The notes beneath the pieces are model-generated. The model had not been told where the DNA came from. It saw nothing but the letters and a program-made list of their open reading frames with translations, and searched no databases. The position numbers and the translations under genes were made by a program. This document shows positions 33,110 through 47,400 of a DNA stretch of 64,000 nt, in pieces (positions within the stretch are counted from its first letter, which is position 1; every line of letters starts with the position of its first letter). The DNA is from Dillenia suffruticosa (Eukaryota; Streptophyta; Magnoliopsida; Dilleniales; Dilleniaceae). Where the stretch lies: assembly GCA_033439265.1 (NCBI GenBank), contig JAVTVX010000013.1, positions 17,774,500-17,838,499 on the forward strand. The letters are read 5' to 3'.

Positions 33110-36100
33110 TGGGACATCCAGAGGCAGCGGAAGTGATGGTGGTGATACAAGGGGGTCGGAGGAGTAGGCGGAAGGGTGGAGAGTACAAACATGATGGAAA
33201 ACCGAGAGAGAGAGAGAGAGAGAGAGAGAAGGAGATCAATCAACGGCCCAAGAGGAGAGAATTTGAAAGAGTCTGGACTTGGGAGGGAGGGGCAAGATAT
33301 TAATCGGAGCTGGCAGCTAACCGTTGTGGTACATAATGTGAATCTGAGCTGGCACTGGCCGTTGTGGTACACATCGTGAAATCGAAGCTGGCAGCCGACC
33401 GTTGTGGTACCTTTTTTTTTTTGAAATTTTGATGAGTTAATGTGGTTTCATTAGTTGGACAAATTGATTGAATAACAATTTTAAAGTGTAGCACATTTGT
33501 TCAAATAAAATTCCAAATAATTTAATATTTATTTTAAAAATATCGGATAATTAACTGAAAAAAATTTAAAAATTCGATAAATTCAAACAGATGTAAAACA
33601 CAAATTAAATATCAAAAAATAAAATAAAATTGATCAAATCTCTAAATTGGCCTATGTTTCACTTTTAATGGTTTGACCCACATATGATTTTATTATATGT
33701 GTTTGATGATAAATCACACTAATTCCTTTTTTTATATTTTACTATAAAAAAAAGAAAATGAAAAATGTGAATTTTTTTGTCAAAAAGAGAGAAGATGAGA
33801 AGTATGAATTTGTAGCCTGAGAAAAAGCTTTGCTCAAATGATTACTAACATAGAGCCCATTTAGGCAATGTACTAAGTTTTGATGTCATTTTTTGTTATT
33901 AGAAAAAAAAATTTATTAAGTTATATATAAAAATAAAATTACAGAATCATTATATAAATTTATATTGGTACGGAAAAGTATATTTATATGTAATTTAATT
34001 TTAAATTAGCAAAAGTCAATTATACTTTCTTTTTTTTTTTTATGTTGTTAAAGAACTTAGAATTTTAAACTATGTAAGTCTCTCTTTATTTTGAAATTCT
34101 CAAATCATTTCCTTAAATCTTCTTTTATTCATCTTCTTCTTTTCCCTTCCAAACATGTTTTCTTCTTTCAACCCTACTTTCCTTATCTCCCTATTCTATC
34201 ACAAATTCTTGTTGTTTATTTGTTTACATTTTCTTTCTTCTTTGCACATATGTTATATACTTCTGCATGCATTTATGTATATTTGTTAAATTTTCACTAA
34301 TTGTTCCTTGTAGGTGTTAATATAAGGCCCTCTAGCTAGTCTAGTAGCATCAAAATGCTAAATCAATTGATAAGTGATGAATCTTTTTTAAGCATAGTCT
34401 GATGTTTGATCCTTCTAATTGTACAATAAAGGTTTTGAACTAATGTGTTAGCCAGATTTTAAAATTTGAAAATATCATTTATCTTAGTTAGCAAGTAGCA
34501 ACATAAAGCATGAAATCCCAGGTAAAGGTTTGGGAATTGAGAAACCTCAATCTCCACTAAATACTAATGCCTCTAGAAACATGTCCTACTTATACACTCA
34601 AAAAGAACAAATTTTTTCAAAGATGAACTTAGTTTCTAGGTAGGAGTTTAAGAATTAATTGTGTTGTAAGCAAGAAAGAATAACCTAAAAAAAGATAGTA
34701 TATTTAGAAAACCAAACCAGATAGAAAACTTAATATTACTATTAAGAACAAACAAACAAAAAAAATAAAAAGAAAAAGAAAAACTGAAATATTGATGACT
34801 CTTATATTTCTGTTTAGCTAGACAGCTCTAAAAGTAGAAATGAACCATTGGGAATCCTACTAAGCTCTTAAAGACATTTCTTACTGAGGGCAAATAGATT
34901 GTGGGAAATCTCTTATGTTGCTTCTGATTCTATTTTAAATTTCTGGGATTAGGTCATACCTTGAATCATGTTGGTTAGTGCCTGTCGATGCAACGAAGAA
35001 ATCCAACTTGGGAGCTGCCTCAAACATGGCTTTCATCCTTACCCGTTCTTCTTCCTCAACATTTTAACACAATCACACTTGCATGTATTTTTAGACACAA
35101 GAACGTTGAATCAGATCAAGGCTTTCTGAGTTGCTCTTGCTTACTTCTATATGGAGTTCCAGAAGAACTCTTAACAGGTGAGAGGATTCGTTGATGATTC
35201 GTGGAGGTACAATTTGGGTCCTCCGAGAGGAATGGTAGTTGAAAAGGAATTGGATGCTCCTAGGCTACAGAGGCTCGATTCTGGGTACCATTGGCTAGTA
35301 TTGTCATGTGACTAGTTGGAGCCTGAGATTTTGGAGGTCTGGTGCCTGAGCAGGGCATAGAAACTAGAAGCAATCACTACACGATGTAGGCAGGAGGTGG
35401 ATCAAATCCCCCCCCCCCGGGGCAGCTTGACTCCACAATCTACAACCCAGTTGACAAACTCTTTGCATTCCTCAAAGACTGTACACGCATGAAAAGTCAC
35501 TAGCAATGAAATAGTAAACTCATAAATCATATCAGGTCAACCGCAGCCATCTTCCTTTTTAGATTTCCCATAGAAAGGAAAATGGCTGCAGTTGGCAGGA
35601 GGGGTTTGCTATGGGCTGCTAGAATATATGGAGAAGTAGGAAGGCGAAAGTTTACAGGAACATCAAAGCCCTAATAGGGCTGTTCTTGGACAGAACCAAG
35701 AGGCTCTCAATGGAATATTCAGTCAGCTACTATATCAAGCAGTGCCAAAGTGGTAAGATTTCGGGGCGCCTATGGACCCAGACTGTTTCAAGCTTATGTA
35801 GATGACAGCCAAAGTAGAGGATCTGGGAGGTACCAGGCGCTTACTCTAAAGCCTTTGGCAGTTGTGCTAGGGTTTCCTCGCGAACTTGGAAACCTGTTCT
35901 GCAATATGGCGGAGTCTGGACTTTATGGCATGGCTTAAATCTTGATAGACCTTTTAAGATCAAAGATTGCAAGTTGAGACGGATTCCCAAGTGTTCGTCG
36001 GGTTGGTTGTTATATCCTTCAAGGTCCCGTAGGCCTCTTTGGAGGAAGCAGGGTTTGCGAGATATGGCAAGTTTAAAGAGAGGCTAATATTTGTGCACAT

Positions 36101-37005
36101 TACCTCGGTAAATTTGGACACCATTGTAATAGGACCTTAACCCTGCACCCAAAATAAATAAATAGGGCCTTAACCATATTAGAATTTCCCCCTTCTTTTC
36201 TCCGAGTCCTCGTTACTAGGGACCTAACATTGATTAAAACCCCTAGTCGCATCCCTTTGTTTGCTCCTTTGTTTCCCTTGGGCTCCAACCCACTTTCAAA
36301 CTTATTTTGGAGAAAAAAAAAGGAAAAAGAAGAGCATTGGAACATCTAATCAAAACCAGATAACTCACCACAAAACAGTCCACTACTTGAACAAAACCTT
36401 ATTATGAAGATGAAAGATAAATCTTACATTTCCAGGACTAGTGCTACAACATAATAAAAAATCATTTAGTCCCTTAGACAGGACTAGCTAACCTTGTCTT
36501 CTAGAAATTGTACATAATGCTGCTTCAGTTTCCAGGTCATACTTATCAGAGATGGATCTGAACCCTGTCAAGTACAAAGAGTTCTAAGACTAGAAGAGCA
36601 TAAGTGGTCACCACTTTCTTACATAATTGACTACATCAAGCATGGTTTTGCACACGCAAATTTCTGAAAACACTCCTAAATATAACAACGTTCCCACTAC
36701 TGAAGGGTCATCAATTTTACAGCCCGTCCCCAAACCGTGACTACTCTCTAATCAGAGGCAGATAGATGGGCAATAAAAAAGCATCTTAATTAAAAATAGA
36801 AGTGCTAAATAGAAACTACTGTACAGAGTACTGTACACTGATTCCTGATGTTGGATAAGCAACTTGAAACAACAACGAGGTCCCTAAGACTTTGGAAACA
36901 AGCATGATGCAATCCAAAAGTCTCAAGATGTTTGGGATGAGCACGAATTCAGTCAGAAAGAGCAAGGGACCATCCTCATATGCAGCCGCCTCCTCAAACC
37001 AAAAT
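33110..37005. other. Intergenic between BIO remnant and CBP60
   Basis: It contains (GA)n at 33204-33230, about 1 kb of very AT-rich DNA, a C-run near 35410, and moderately GC-rich sequence at 35.0-36.1 kb in which I recognise no family. The part next to 37005 is probably the CBP60 3' UTR. Short ORFs here have no recognisable motifs. Confidence 0.5.
33204..33230. repeat. (GA)n microsatellite
   Basis: About 13 GA units, about 95 bp upstream of the BIO3-BIO1 remnant's ATG; probably in its former 5' leader. Confidence 0.9.
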
Positions 37006-38365
37006 CTATTCATCATCTAACTCAATGAGCTGAGCTCGCCTCTCAGCTGCTTTCTTCCTGATAAAGAAACCCCACCTCATAGCAGCCTTGATCTTCAACC
37101 AGCCAACAACAGCTTTGCCAGGGCGACTACCACCATCATCATAACCATAATTCAGGGTTGGAGATGGCATGAAAGGGGGGAAATTATACCCATCTTCTGA
37201 TGTACTTACGTGCCCATGGACTCCCATACTATAGACTCGAAGCAGATGCTGCATATCTTCATTCTCAAGCATCTCATGACTTCTGAGGCGAATTTCCTCT
37301 TCTGAAAAAAAGTCTTCGACACCCTTATCCCGGCCTTGAGACCAGTCATCATATTGAGTGAGATTATTAGCTGGCTGTCTAATTGTCTGAAACCCTGATA
37401 CAGATGTCTGAGGTGGGCCAACTGCAAGCCCAAACCTGTTATCATTTCTAGCTATCTGAGTTTGATAAGAACTGCCAATAAGTGGGTCATGCGGTCCTAC
37501 TGAACTGCTGTCAAACTGAAAGCGAGGATTGGAATTCAACAGCTGGGGCTGGGTTGAGTATCTACTGGCCAGATTGTCATTAAAACCTAAGAGAAGAGGC
37601 AATGAAATTATCAGTAACTAAATATTTACTCACATAGCTGGATACAAAGGAAAGCACCAAAAATAAGTTCCACCACTGCAGAACTTATAATTACTGATTG
37701 GAAGACTATCTAATTGAGGAAGAAACCAAAACAACAATGAAGATCAACTCACTTGCACAAGGGTCCAGCCACGAAGTACAACAGAAGAGCATACGACATC
37801 ATATGACATGACAACAGATAGCAAACACTATCATGAAAGCATGTGATAATGTTAAGAAATGCAAATATAACACTCTGGTACACAAAAGTAAGAAATATGT
37901 AAAAGCATATAGCAACATGTTAGAAGACCTCAAAACAGTGCCCTAGAAATGCATTGTTTCAAGATCAGCTGGCACTAGCTCGACATTGTCCCCATTAAAT
38001 GGTCTGAGATTTATGTGCAAGGCTGCCAATCAATCATCATAGCATGATATTGCCATAGCTTTCTAGAAGCAGCACTTTAGGAGGCAATAATCAGCAATAA
38101 AATATGAACACCTTCAAAATAGAAGCAATATTCAGGTCCAACACTAATAAAATGTAGCATGTCACCAATAAGATGTGGCATGTCCAAATATGGATAATTG
38201 CTTTTTAACACTGGACACTTGATCATGTCTTGAACACCTTGCAAACGCTCAAAAGATACTATTCACAATTACCTATACAATACAGAAAGGAGAAATGAAG
38301 AGAGAAGTTACGATGTGGCTCCTTGGCATTAGTGTAACTATGTCTTGAAGAGTTACACATTACAC

Positions 38366-38415
<50 letters not shown>

Positions 38416-41400
38416 ACACACTATGCACAATTTTCTAGTAGTGATCGGAGAAGTTGAGATATGGTTCCATTGCATTAGTGTAATTATACTTTGAAGAGTC
38501 ACACAATACACAACTCTAATATAACCAAAAGCACATCTCCATTTTCTTTTTTCTTTTTCCTTTTACTCAATACACAAACATCACAATTTACAAGCACATG
38601 CAATAACTATTTATAGATATGTATAGGTTACATTTAAGTGTCTCAAAATGATACAAAACTTAAAAATAAAAAAATAACAATAACAAATGTGCAGTAAAGT
38701 TGCTGACTTATTTCTTAAATCACCCGGTCTAATCTTTTGGCTTGTAAAGCCGTGCAAATATGGGGGGTAAAAGGCAACTAATATCATATTTGGCTGGACA
38801 TTAACTAAGGAATGTAAAGTAAAAATCATGTGAATAAAGAAAAGAAAAGAACATATATATAGGATGGCACAGAGTTTGACTTTGATAAATCATTACAATT
38901 TTAACATTTTTTAAAATAATTTTTAACCAACAAAAAGACATTTACTCAATATTATAGAATAACTCATTATGCAATTTTTAAGTCCAACCTGCTGGAAAGC
39001 ACAGGATTGCTGCTAGTTTTTTCTACATCTAAAAAACCTGTGTTGTCTGCAACCTTAGGAGTTTCTTGCTCAAGAGTTAACTACTATACATCACATTTGA
39101 ACCGCATCCTCTTTTTGTGGGGGGGGGATAAGAAAAAATAGGACTTATTCATAGGGAACAAATACATAGAAATCAGTCCCATGCATCCCGGGATGATAGG
39201 AAACACATCATCACACCTTCAGAAGGATGCTACATATACCTAGGCATATTAAACAAGCCCAGGAAAAACTAAAAAACACCAGGCAACAGAGAATGCACTG
39301 GGGCTCAAAAGAGACATCTCCCCAAAAAAAAAAAAAAAAGAAAAGAAAAAAAAGAAAAGGGGGAATCAAGACAAGAAGCCAATGGGAAGGAAGCTTTGAC
39401 TTTTGCCAAAGTGAACATCAAAACTGGGAAACTGATCATCAACACCACAGAAATTCTAGAGATAAAAAAATAAGACTAATAAAAGATTAAAAAAAAAACA
39501 CTCATGAACATTGTTGGCTAATTGTGAAATATTTATTGGCAAAACAGCACACACAACAAAGAAAAAAGGGATTCTATTCTGGTATTATGCCATGTCCTGT
39601 CCTTTTTAAAAATTTTCCATATTGAAATGTCTATGTTTGTGCTTCATAAATCATTTGTCTAAGTCTACCTATAAAGATATAAACTAGTACCTAGGGAATC
39701 TATGACAAGTAACTGACATCAATCAATGATGGCAACTAGATGTTGCAAGAAGAGGCAATTATAGAGCTAACAATGGAGATCACATGCTTGTATGCATGAA
39801 GCAGGAGCGTGAAAACCGAATGGGGAAACAGATTGGTAGCAGGCACAGACACATCAAACTAGAGAAATAAGGATTGCACTAAATGGTGTATGCATTATGA
39901 ATACTAATACATGTCTACAAATGTGTAAAACCAAAAATATTGAAATCCAACTAATAGGAACATAAAAAATGAGTGATAACAAGGTAAGGACAAACTTCTG
40001 CACGTGCAGCCATTCTTATCACAAGAATGGTATCAATCTCATACTCCAAAATAACTAAACAAACAACCCCCCCCCCAAAAAAAAGGAACTGAACTTCTCT
40101 AGTAATTTTGATAGAAAAGGAAAGATTTGATCAGCCTTAGAGAGGAGAAAAGAAAAAAGCAAAATTAATAATTAGAATTTACATGTTTATTTTCCATATA
40201 TGATTATTGAAAAAAAAAATCATGAAACTAAAATTGAAATTCTCCATGTTGCATTTTCATGTCATTGTTCTAGAAGCGCCCACAAGGTATAAACATCAGG
40301 TGAACCAAAAAAAAAAATAATTAAAAATTAAATCAGGTAAAATACATGTCTTTTGTGGTGCACAGAATCTCCTTTATACAAGTCTCCATGCAATGTACAG
40401 CGCAGATGTGCAAGGCGGGTATTTTTCTATTTCTTTTTCCTGTGAGGAATCAGAACATAAATTTTATCCATGCCTCATATCCTAAGAACATAATCTTATT
40501 CTTGTCCCATCTTGCAACATTTCATTTAATATAAGCCCCTAGTTCCCAGGTAGAGAGGGCAAGCAGCAACATGCTAACTGTTATTTTATTATTATTATTA
40601 TTATTTTTAATAGGAGGCCCTCCTCCCTACCATCTTGGGCTACACAATGGGGAAACCCTTCTCTATACAACAACTAAATAATCCAAAGTCATTACAGAAC
40701 TCAAGCCTCCTCCCCATCGAAGGAAGCTACCAGTTGCACTGCCTAATTGGTACAGCTACCTGTTAACTGTGTAAGAGTAAAAAATTGTTATCTCTAGGTA
40801 GAAGCAAACCCCAACACCACCCAAAATAGTGAAATAGTTCCCCAGCTTTCCCACAACATGGGGCTCAATTTTAGCAGAACATTGACCATAGGTCATAATC
40901 TTACAAGAATATTTTTTCTCCAATTAACGAATAAAGATAATTATAATTAGTCACAAAAATGTAAAGCTTACCGGCAACAGATAGACCTGAATCTAGGTTT
41001 TGCTCGATTGGAGCTTGGACTGGCTGACGAGGCATCGTTAGTTGTTGATCTAAAGCATGGCCAGAATAATCATGCAGGCCAGTGGAGAGCTCATTTCGAG
41101 ATGCACCCGACCTCTTGCTCTGCTTGAAGCTCAAAAGTGCATTTCCATCATATTCAATAACACTATTCCAGTTTTCATATGCCTTCTTCACCAAGGTATC
41201 CACATAAACCTGGAAAAAAAATTCAATTTCATAAATTTGACGGCTCTTATTGACAATGAAGAAATTGATCTGCAACCATTCATCTTTAAAGCTCAAGATG
41301 CACAGTCAAGTATACTTGCATTCATAGCACAGACTAAAGCAGGTTGACACCATAGAACAATATGATGCTTCCATCCATAACAAGGGAAATTGGCCATATT

Positions 41401-44400
41401 GGCTCTGATATGGTGGAAGCAGATCTGTAACAGTTGTTACTAATGTCATATAAAATGCCACTAACAAAATATTTTTGGCCCATCAGCAGCAGCCACATTG
41501 CCGGCTTATGTTTTAACTTTTATGTTGTCTTCTCCCCCCCCCATAATTTTAGAGTTTTCGATAGTGCACTGACAAAGGGGAAAAAAAACTAAAAATACAG
41601 AGCTAGCTCCCTTCCACCTGGACCGCTCTCCCAGGGCAGAAAAACCCTCCAATACATTTCTTTCTCTTAACCAATATTGTAGAGAGGGAAAGTTCTAAGG
41701 GAGAAAGTTCTAAGGGAGAAAAGTTACAAGGATAACATTTCCAGGGTCCCAATATGTGGTTCAATTTGAAAATAAAGCAGTAAATTGTAACTCCTAAAAT
41801 TTTACTCTTGTTTGATGTAATTCGATAAATAATGATAAATTTTAAGTGCATAAAAGTACATTTATAACATAATATATCTATGTTGTGTTGTGTTATTATC
41901 TTTCTCATTTAGCACTCTTTAAAAAAATAGATTGTCAATATTTCATCTTTCATCCAAAAGGAAAAAAAAAAAAATGTCTTTCACTACTATTTTTTGGTTC
42001 ATTTGAATTTCTCGCGCCGGCTCATTTGGTCCTTTGGTCCATTTGAATTTGGGAAATTCATTCCCAAGCAGAGTTCTAGCTATCTCACCTTGGTTCAATT
42101 GGAATATTTATTGGGCCCCCCCGCCCCCTCGGGTGGTGGGGGGAGTTTATCTACCAAGCACTCCTAAAAGGGGGTGAACTTTTTTAGGGTTAATTTTTCA
42201 CCCCCTTTTCCCTTCTATCACATCCTTAGGTGGAAAATCATCATTGCTCTCAGTGAAATAGACAAATGAAATCTATAATTGAAAGCAATTGCCTGAGTGG
42301 AGCCGCAAAAACTACAAGATATGCACATATTTAACCTAAAGATATTAGGTAAAAGCTCTGTGGTTTTACTAGATCTTAAAAGCGGACATAAAACCCAAAA
42401 GGGAGGACAAATTTTAAATAAACCATTGACCAGACCAACCTTCTGACCGTCAGAAACAGAATCAATAGAATGATACTGCTCCCCTGCAATAAGGCCTCGA
42501 AGCTCACAGATGTTGTTAAAGACAACACCAACATTTCTTGTATCATCAGTAAAGTACACATAGTGCTTCCCACTAAGGCCACAAGTCTTTGAATGCTCTA
42601 TGAGAGCGTCCCACATCTTGTTAGACATGCCACTTCCAAGAATCTATATCCAATAGATGAATGGTGAGGACAAAATAGCACAAGAAGATGATTTTTAATT
42701 TGACAAGAGAATTCATGCTATACTTACATTTCGAAGTTTCTGGGCATCTCTCACCCAAACACGAAGAAAATCTTCAACAGTGAATATGTCTTCCTTATTT
42801 AGCCTCTTATGGAATGAACCATCCTTACCTATCTTCTCTAACCTCCAAACCTCATCATTTAGAGCTGGGGGATAGTGTTTCTTGTATACTGCCAAGAAAA
42901 AAGAAAGAGTTTTAAACATTAGACTCCGATGAGAATAAATATACAGTAACAGTGAGAAACTGAACTCACATTCTCCTCTATGATCCTTCACAGTAAAAGC
43001 ATCTGTCTTTGCCTCTTGGATATGTACACCCTCACAATATCCAGAGGCAACCTTCAAACCAAGCCTGAACTTTCTGCTTCTTATCCAACTTGAATTATCA
43101 GTAAATGTGAGCTCACCAAGTGTTCCTACACCTTCCTTCAGAGTCACTTGCAAATCCCCTGTCAGCAGTGGCCTTTTTCCTTCACGTTCCTTCACCAAAT
43201 GGCTTTCAAATTCTTCCTGAGTCCAGCCTTCATCATTTTCAATATTAAAATCACCTTCAAGCACCACGACCTCTAGTTTAGCTGAGGATTCTGGTCCAGA
43301 AGTTACAACATGCCCTGTGTTTGCATCAAGCAAGACAACATGGATTGCAGCACCCTGCTCCCCTTCAATTTTCCCACCAGTAAAAAGTGGAAGAGACAAT
43401 CTGGACCTGAAATGTAGCTGCAAATTTCTTCCATCTGGACCTTCAATTCTTTTGGGAGAAGATCTGGAATAACCAAAAGAGCACACAATTAAAACTAAGG
43501 TAGAAATTAAATAAATTTTAGGGGCATAGTGAACTCAGAAATCAGCAGATATAACATCAGAGACAATGAAACAAAGAGTAGTAAGCAAAAGCAGCACCCT
43601 AACTCATGCACACAAACACCGGAATATCTATTGGTTATTCAAAATCAACAAGCAATAAAATCTGCAATAATGCATAAGATTGCAATTATTTGCTCTAAAT
43701 GTCAGTTTTCCATTTTCCCCTCTTAATGTAACTAAAATTTAAGAGGATGGGAACAGGTATATCTCAGGTGCATTATATAACTTGGCTGTGAACTAACAGA
43801 CTTAAACTATGACAGAGAGATCTATATGGTATTTTGCATATTTCATCTTTTTATTTTTATGTTACAGTCCAAACAAAAGAAATATTAAATCCATAGCAAA
43901 TATAATACTGTACCTAAGTCATACTGGCATTACAATTACAAAAACGGATCACTTTAACCAGACAAAGAGGCTTTGTCCATATGATTTAAAACAATGCAAA
44001 ATAAGAGAAGGCTGTCCCATTGCACAAAGTGCTCACCCATTGCACAAAGTGCTCACCGGCTTAGTGCGGGGTTAGGGGGAGAGTGAACGCATATATACGC
44101 ACATTCCTTCTTTATTCACATATTTCCATGGGATATGGGAAGAAAAGGCACCACATTCCTTCTTTCAATTTTTCCCTTTTCCCACTTTTCAGATTTACAT
44201 CTTGCAGAACTTCTATATAAGAGAAATTAAAGGGAACAGAGATTATATAGGTTAATATGTTGCTCTAGAATGATAACTTTCAACCAAAATTTCATTTAAA
44301 AGCACCAAAGCAATATAATAGAGCAAAACTGAAAACAATGGGTCTTAATCCATAGATCCACAAGGCAGGAAGGGCCCTTCCCATCCCTTCAGAAATCCTC

Positions 44401-47400
44401 GATTCCCCCTCCATCTCAGCCACAAAATAATAGCTAAGGGATCAAACCAACTACTTCCTCTTTGCCTTTTTTTTTATAGAAAAAGAAATTATATTAGAAG
44501 AAATGAGAATGCAAAAGACACCAAGGGTAAGAAATCATCATATAAGAAAAAACAATTGAAACAAGAACAAAAGGAGAACTATTCTCCAAGTCCCCAGAAT
44601 GCCCCTAACTAGAACCATAACTGATCCCTTGACTACAGACCCAAAAACAAAAAGAGCACCATCAAAACCCAAATATGAGAAGATTTTTAAATTAACAATA
44701 ATAACAACAAACTGAGCCTTAATATTGGGGGCGGCCATTTGAGACACCAATATAGGAATGAGGAGAGAGAAAAAATAATAATAAAATAAAATAACATAAA
44801 ATTAAAGTTTCAAAACAAAAATAGAGAAAATAAAACTAAAAAAATAAAAATAATGAAAAAAGAAGTAAAAATAAACTATCTATAACAACTTCGATAATAA
44901 TAAATGTATTAATTCAACTGGTTCGGATTCTCCTACGACTAGCTTAGACAATATTCTCTCATATTATCCACAATTAAATACACTCCCAACTTAGTACATA
45001 TCTCTTCACGTTTAATCCTATCTTTTCTTTTACCACACATCCATCTGAATATGCTCATTTCAACTATAATCATTTTATGCTCTTGTTGTTTAATAGCCAA
45101 ACACTTAATATCGTACAACAATACAGGTCTTACTGCGGTTGTATAAAACTTTCCCTTCAATGACAATGGCATCGTGGGATGGAGGGGGAAACGAGCTACA
45201 AATCACCCAAGCATCCCAATGTGAATCTCTAAAATGTTCTCACTTCCCTCTCTTTTTTTCTTCTTTTTACATAGACCAGATAATCGGACTTGGCTTCTAA
45301 GGGGTCAATGCTAGGTGCAGATAACCCCAAGTCTAACTTGTTACAAAGAGTCTCCTCCCTGCCACCCCTGTTATCCTCCAGGGAGAAAACTTTACGTTGG
45401 TTTCCAAGAATTGAATCATTTTGGGTGTCATTTCAGTGCTCCTGCCTAAATAAAGAATCAGCTACATGAACCTCCCCAATCACTCCCTCGGAATTAGAGT
45501 CAGTTGGAGTAACATCCTCAATCTCCCTATTTCCCTCCAAAAACATTCGACCATTGTGCCCCATAAAACTCCATGAGTCAACCTCCCAATCACTATCTAA
45601 ACCAGCGCGCATATCCCTCTCAAAATCATGCTCAAGCCCATCATCTCGACCCAACCACATATTACTTAGTTTCAGCTTTAACCACAAAAAGGCTGACAAC
45701 CCTTTCCACCAACCTTGACTGCTTGTCAACTCCTTTTAGTGACCTGGATGTCATTCAACTACTTCCTGTTCGTTGCACAACACTTCATACCCTTCTAAGC
45801 ACACAACTTAATATAAACATCTTTGGCAAGCACCCATTAAGTATGAAGCCCACAAAACACACATCCCACAAAAAGTCTAAAGTGCAATGAAACAAGAGAA
45901 GATCCACTAACTCCAAGCTTGTCATGCATAAAGGGCACCTATTGAACAAGACAAGCCCTCTCTTTTGCAGGTCATCTTGAGTTAAGATCCTCGACGCTGC
46001 TCCGCTCACACATATGCACACACAAAAGCTACTTTCAAAAGAGCCAATAGTGAAGAAATTATAAGCAAATAAAATGGCATTATAATAAATTATCAAGAAC
46101 ACTTTTTTGTAAGTTTGAAAGGTCTACAAGCAAAAGAGAAAATTAGAAGCATCATCCTCTGTTTCATCTTAAATTACACTTTACAACCTGTGTCTTACAG
46201 AATGACATTCTACATCTTATCTATTAAATTTCAGTAACATTGTTGGATTTCAATCAACGAATCATATCTTGTGCCATAAAAAATGCCACATTACTAATTT
46301 TATGTTCAATGGTCTAAATACCCCTATTAAGAATCACCACTGTACCCAAAATTCTGACAGACACACAAAGGTCTGCTGAAATTTTCCGGCATCAAGTTCC
46401 AACAATCCAAGCAACCTTCAATAAACAAAGTTTATTGGCTCCTTGAGGTATACAATCTCTAGTTAATAGCAGCCAAGTACTAAATCCTTCCTAAACCAAA
46501 AATTCCAAATTCCAGCATTTACTTTTTGGGTTTCTAGAGAGACTCTAGATGTAGATGTAGATGTAGATGTAGCCTTTTTGTCTTGCTTTGAATGATTAGC
46601 TTTGTAAATTCTGATATAGCCACCCCCCATTGCCTGTAATAAAGATTTTATTTATCAAAAAAATTTCAAATTCCAATGTCACATCAAATAACACAAAATC
46701 CATGATAACCGGCCCGATTCTTCTCTTCACAGAACCCATTAATCTCATCCCGCAAATGTCAATAACAAATTCTTTAAAACTCCCACTCTCTCTTTTTCCA
46801 AGAAATCTCTTCACTTGACAAATCCAGCCAGCACTAATTTTTTTTTGGGGTATCTTCTTTGCGAATAGAATTATTTTTATTATATATATTATATATACAT
46901 ATTGCAAATTTCAGACTTTGTTCACTTATCTCTAAATTTTCAATTGAATAAAATCCAAAAATCTGGAGCAAATTGTTAAATTTAGGACCCCAAAATTTAA
47001 CTTTGCAGATATTAGAATGCACAGGTTAATAAAAGCTAAATACTTAAAAGCTTGGAATACCAAAACTTGAACAAATTAAATACAAATGAACAATCCGCAA
47101 ATCATAAATTTTCTACCCATCAAATCCTTCCCCTAAATCCCTTCTGACAAAGACATAATCCAACATTCCATAATCAGATAGATCACTGCTTTTTGTTTAG
47201 ATGGGAATTGAGAGTTTGTAGATGCCCATGACAATGGCTTCTATGCATCAGACGAGTAGGAGAAGGGAAAGACTTGTGGATTCATCTTCTCTGGTGGCGG
47301 TTGAATAGGCTTTTAGCATTTGTTATCACTCTTTATTTATTTTTCTACCCCAGATTCAGATTTGTTAGAGAATTGCACCGCTTGCAGTAAAGGTTGTGAT

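Noticed and set aside
45433-45729. Acidic 98-residue minus-strand ORF near LINE debris
   Set aside because: No recognisable domain. It may be retroelement debris, but I cannot support a specific call.
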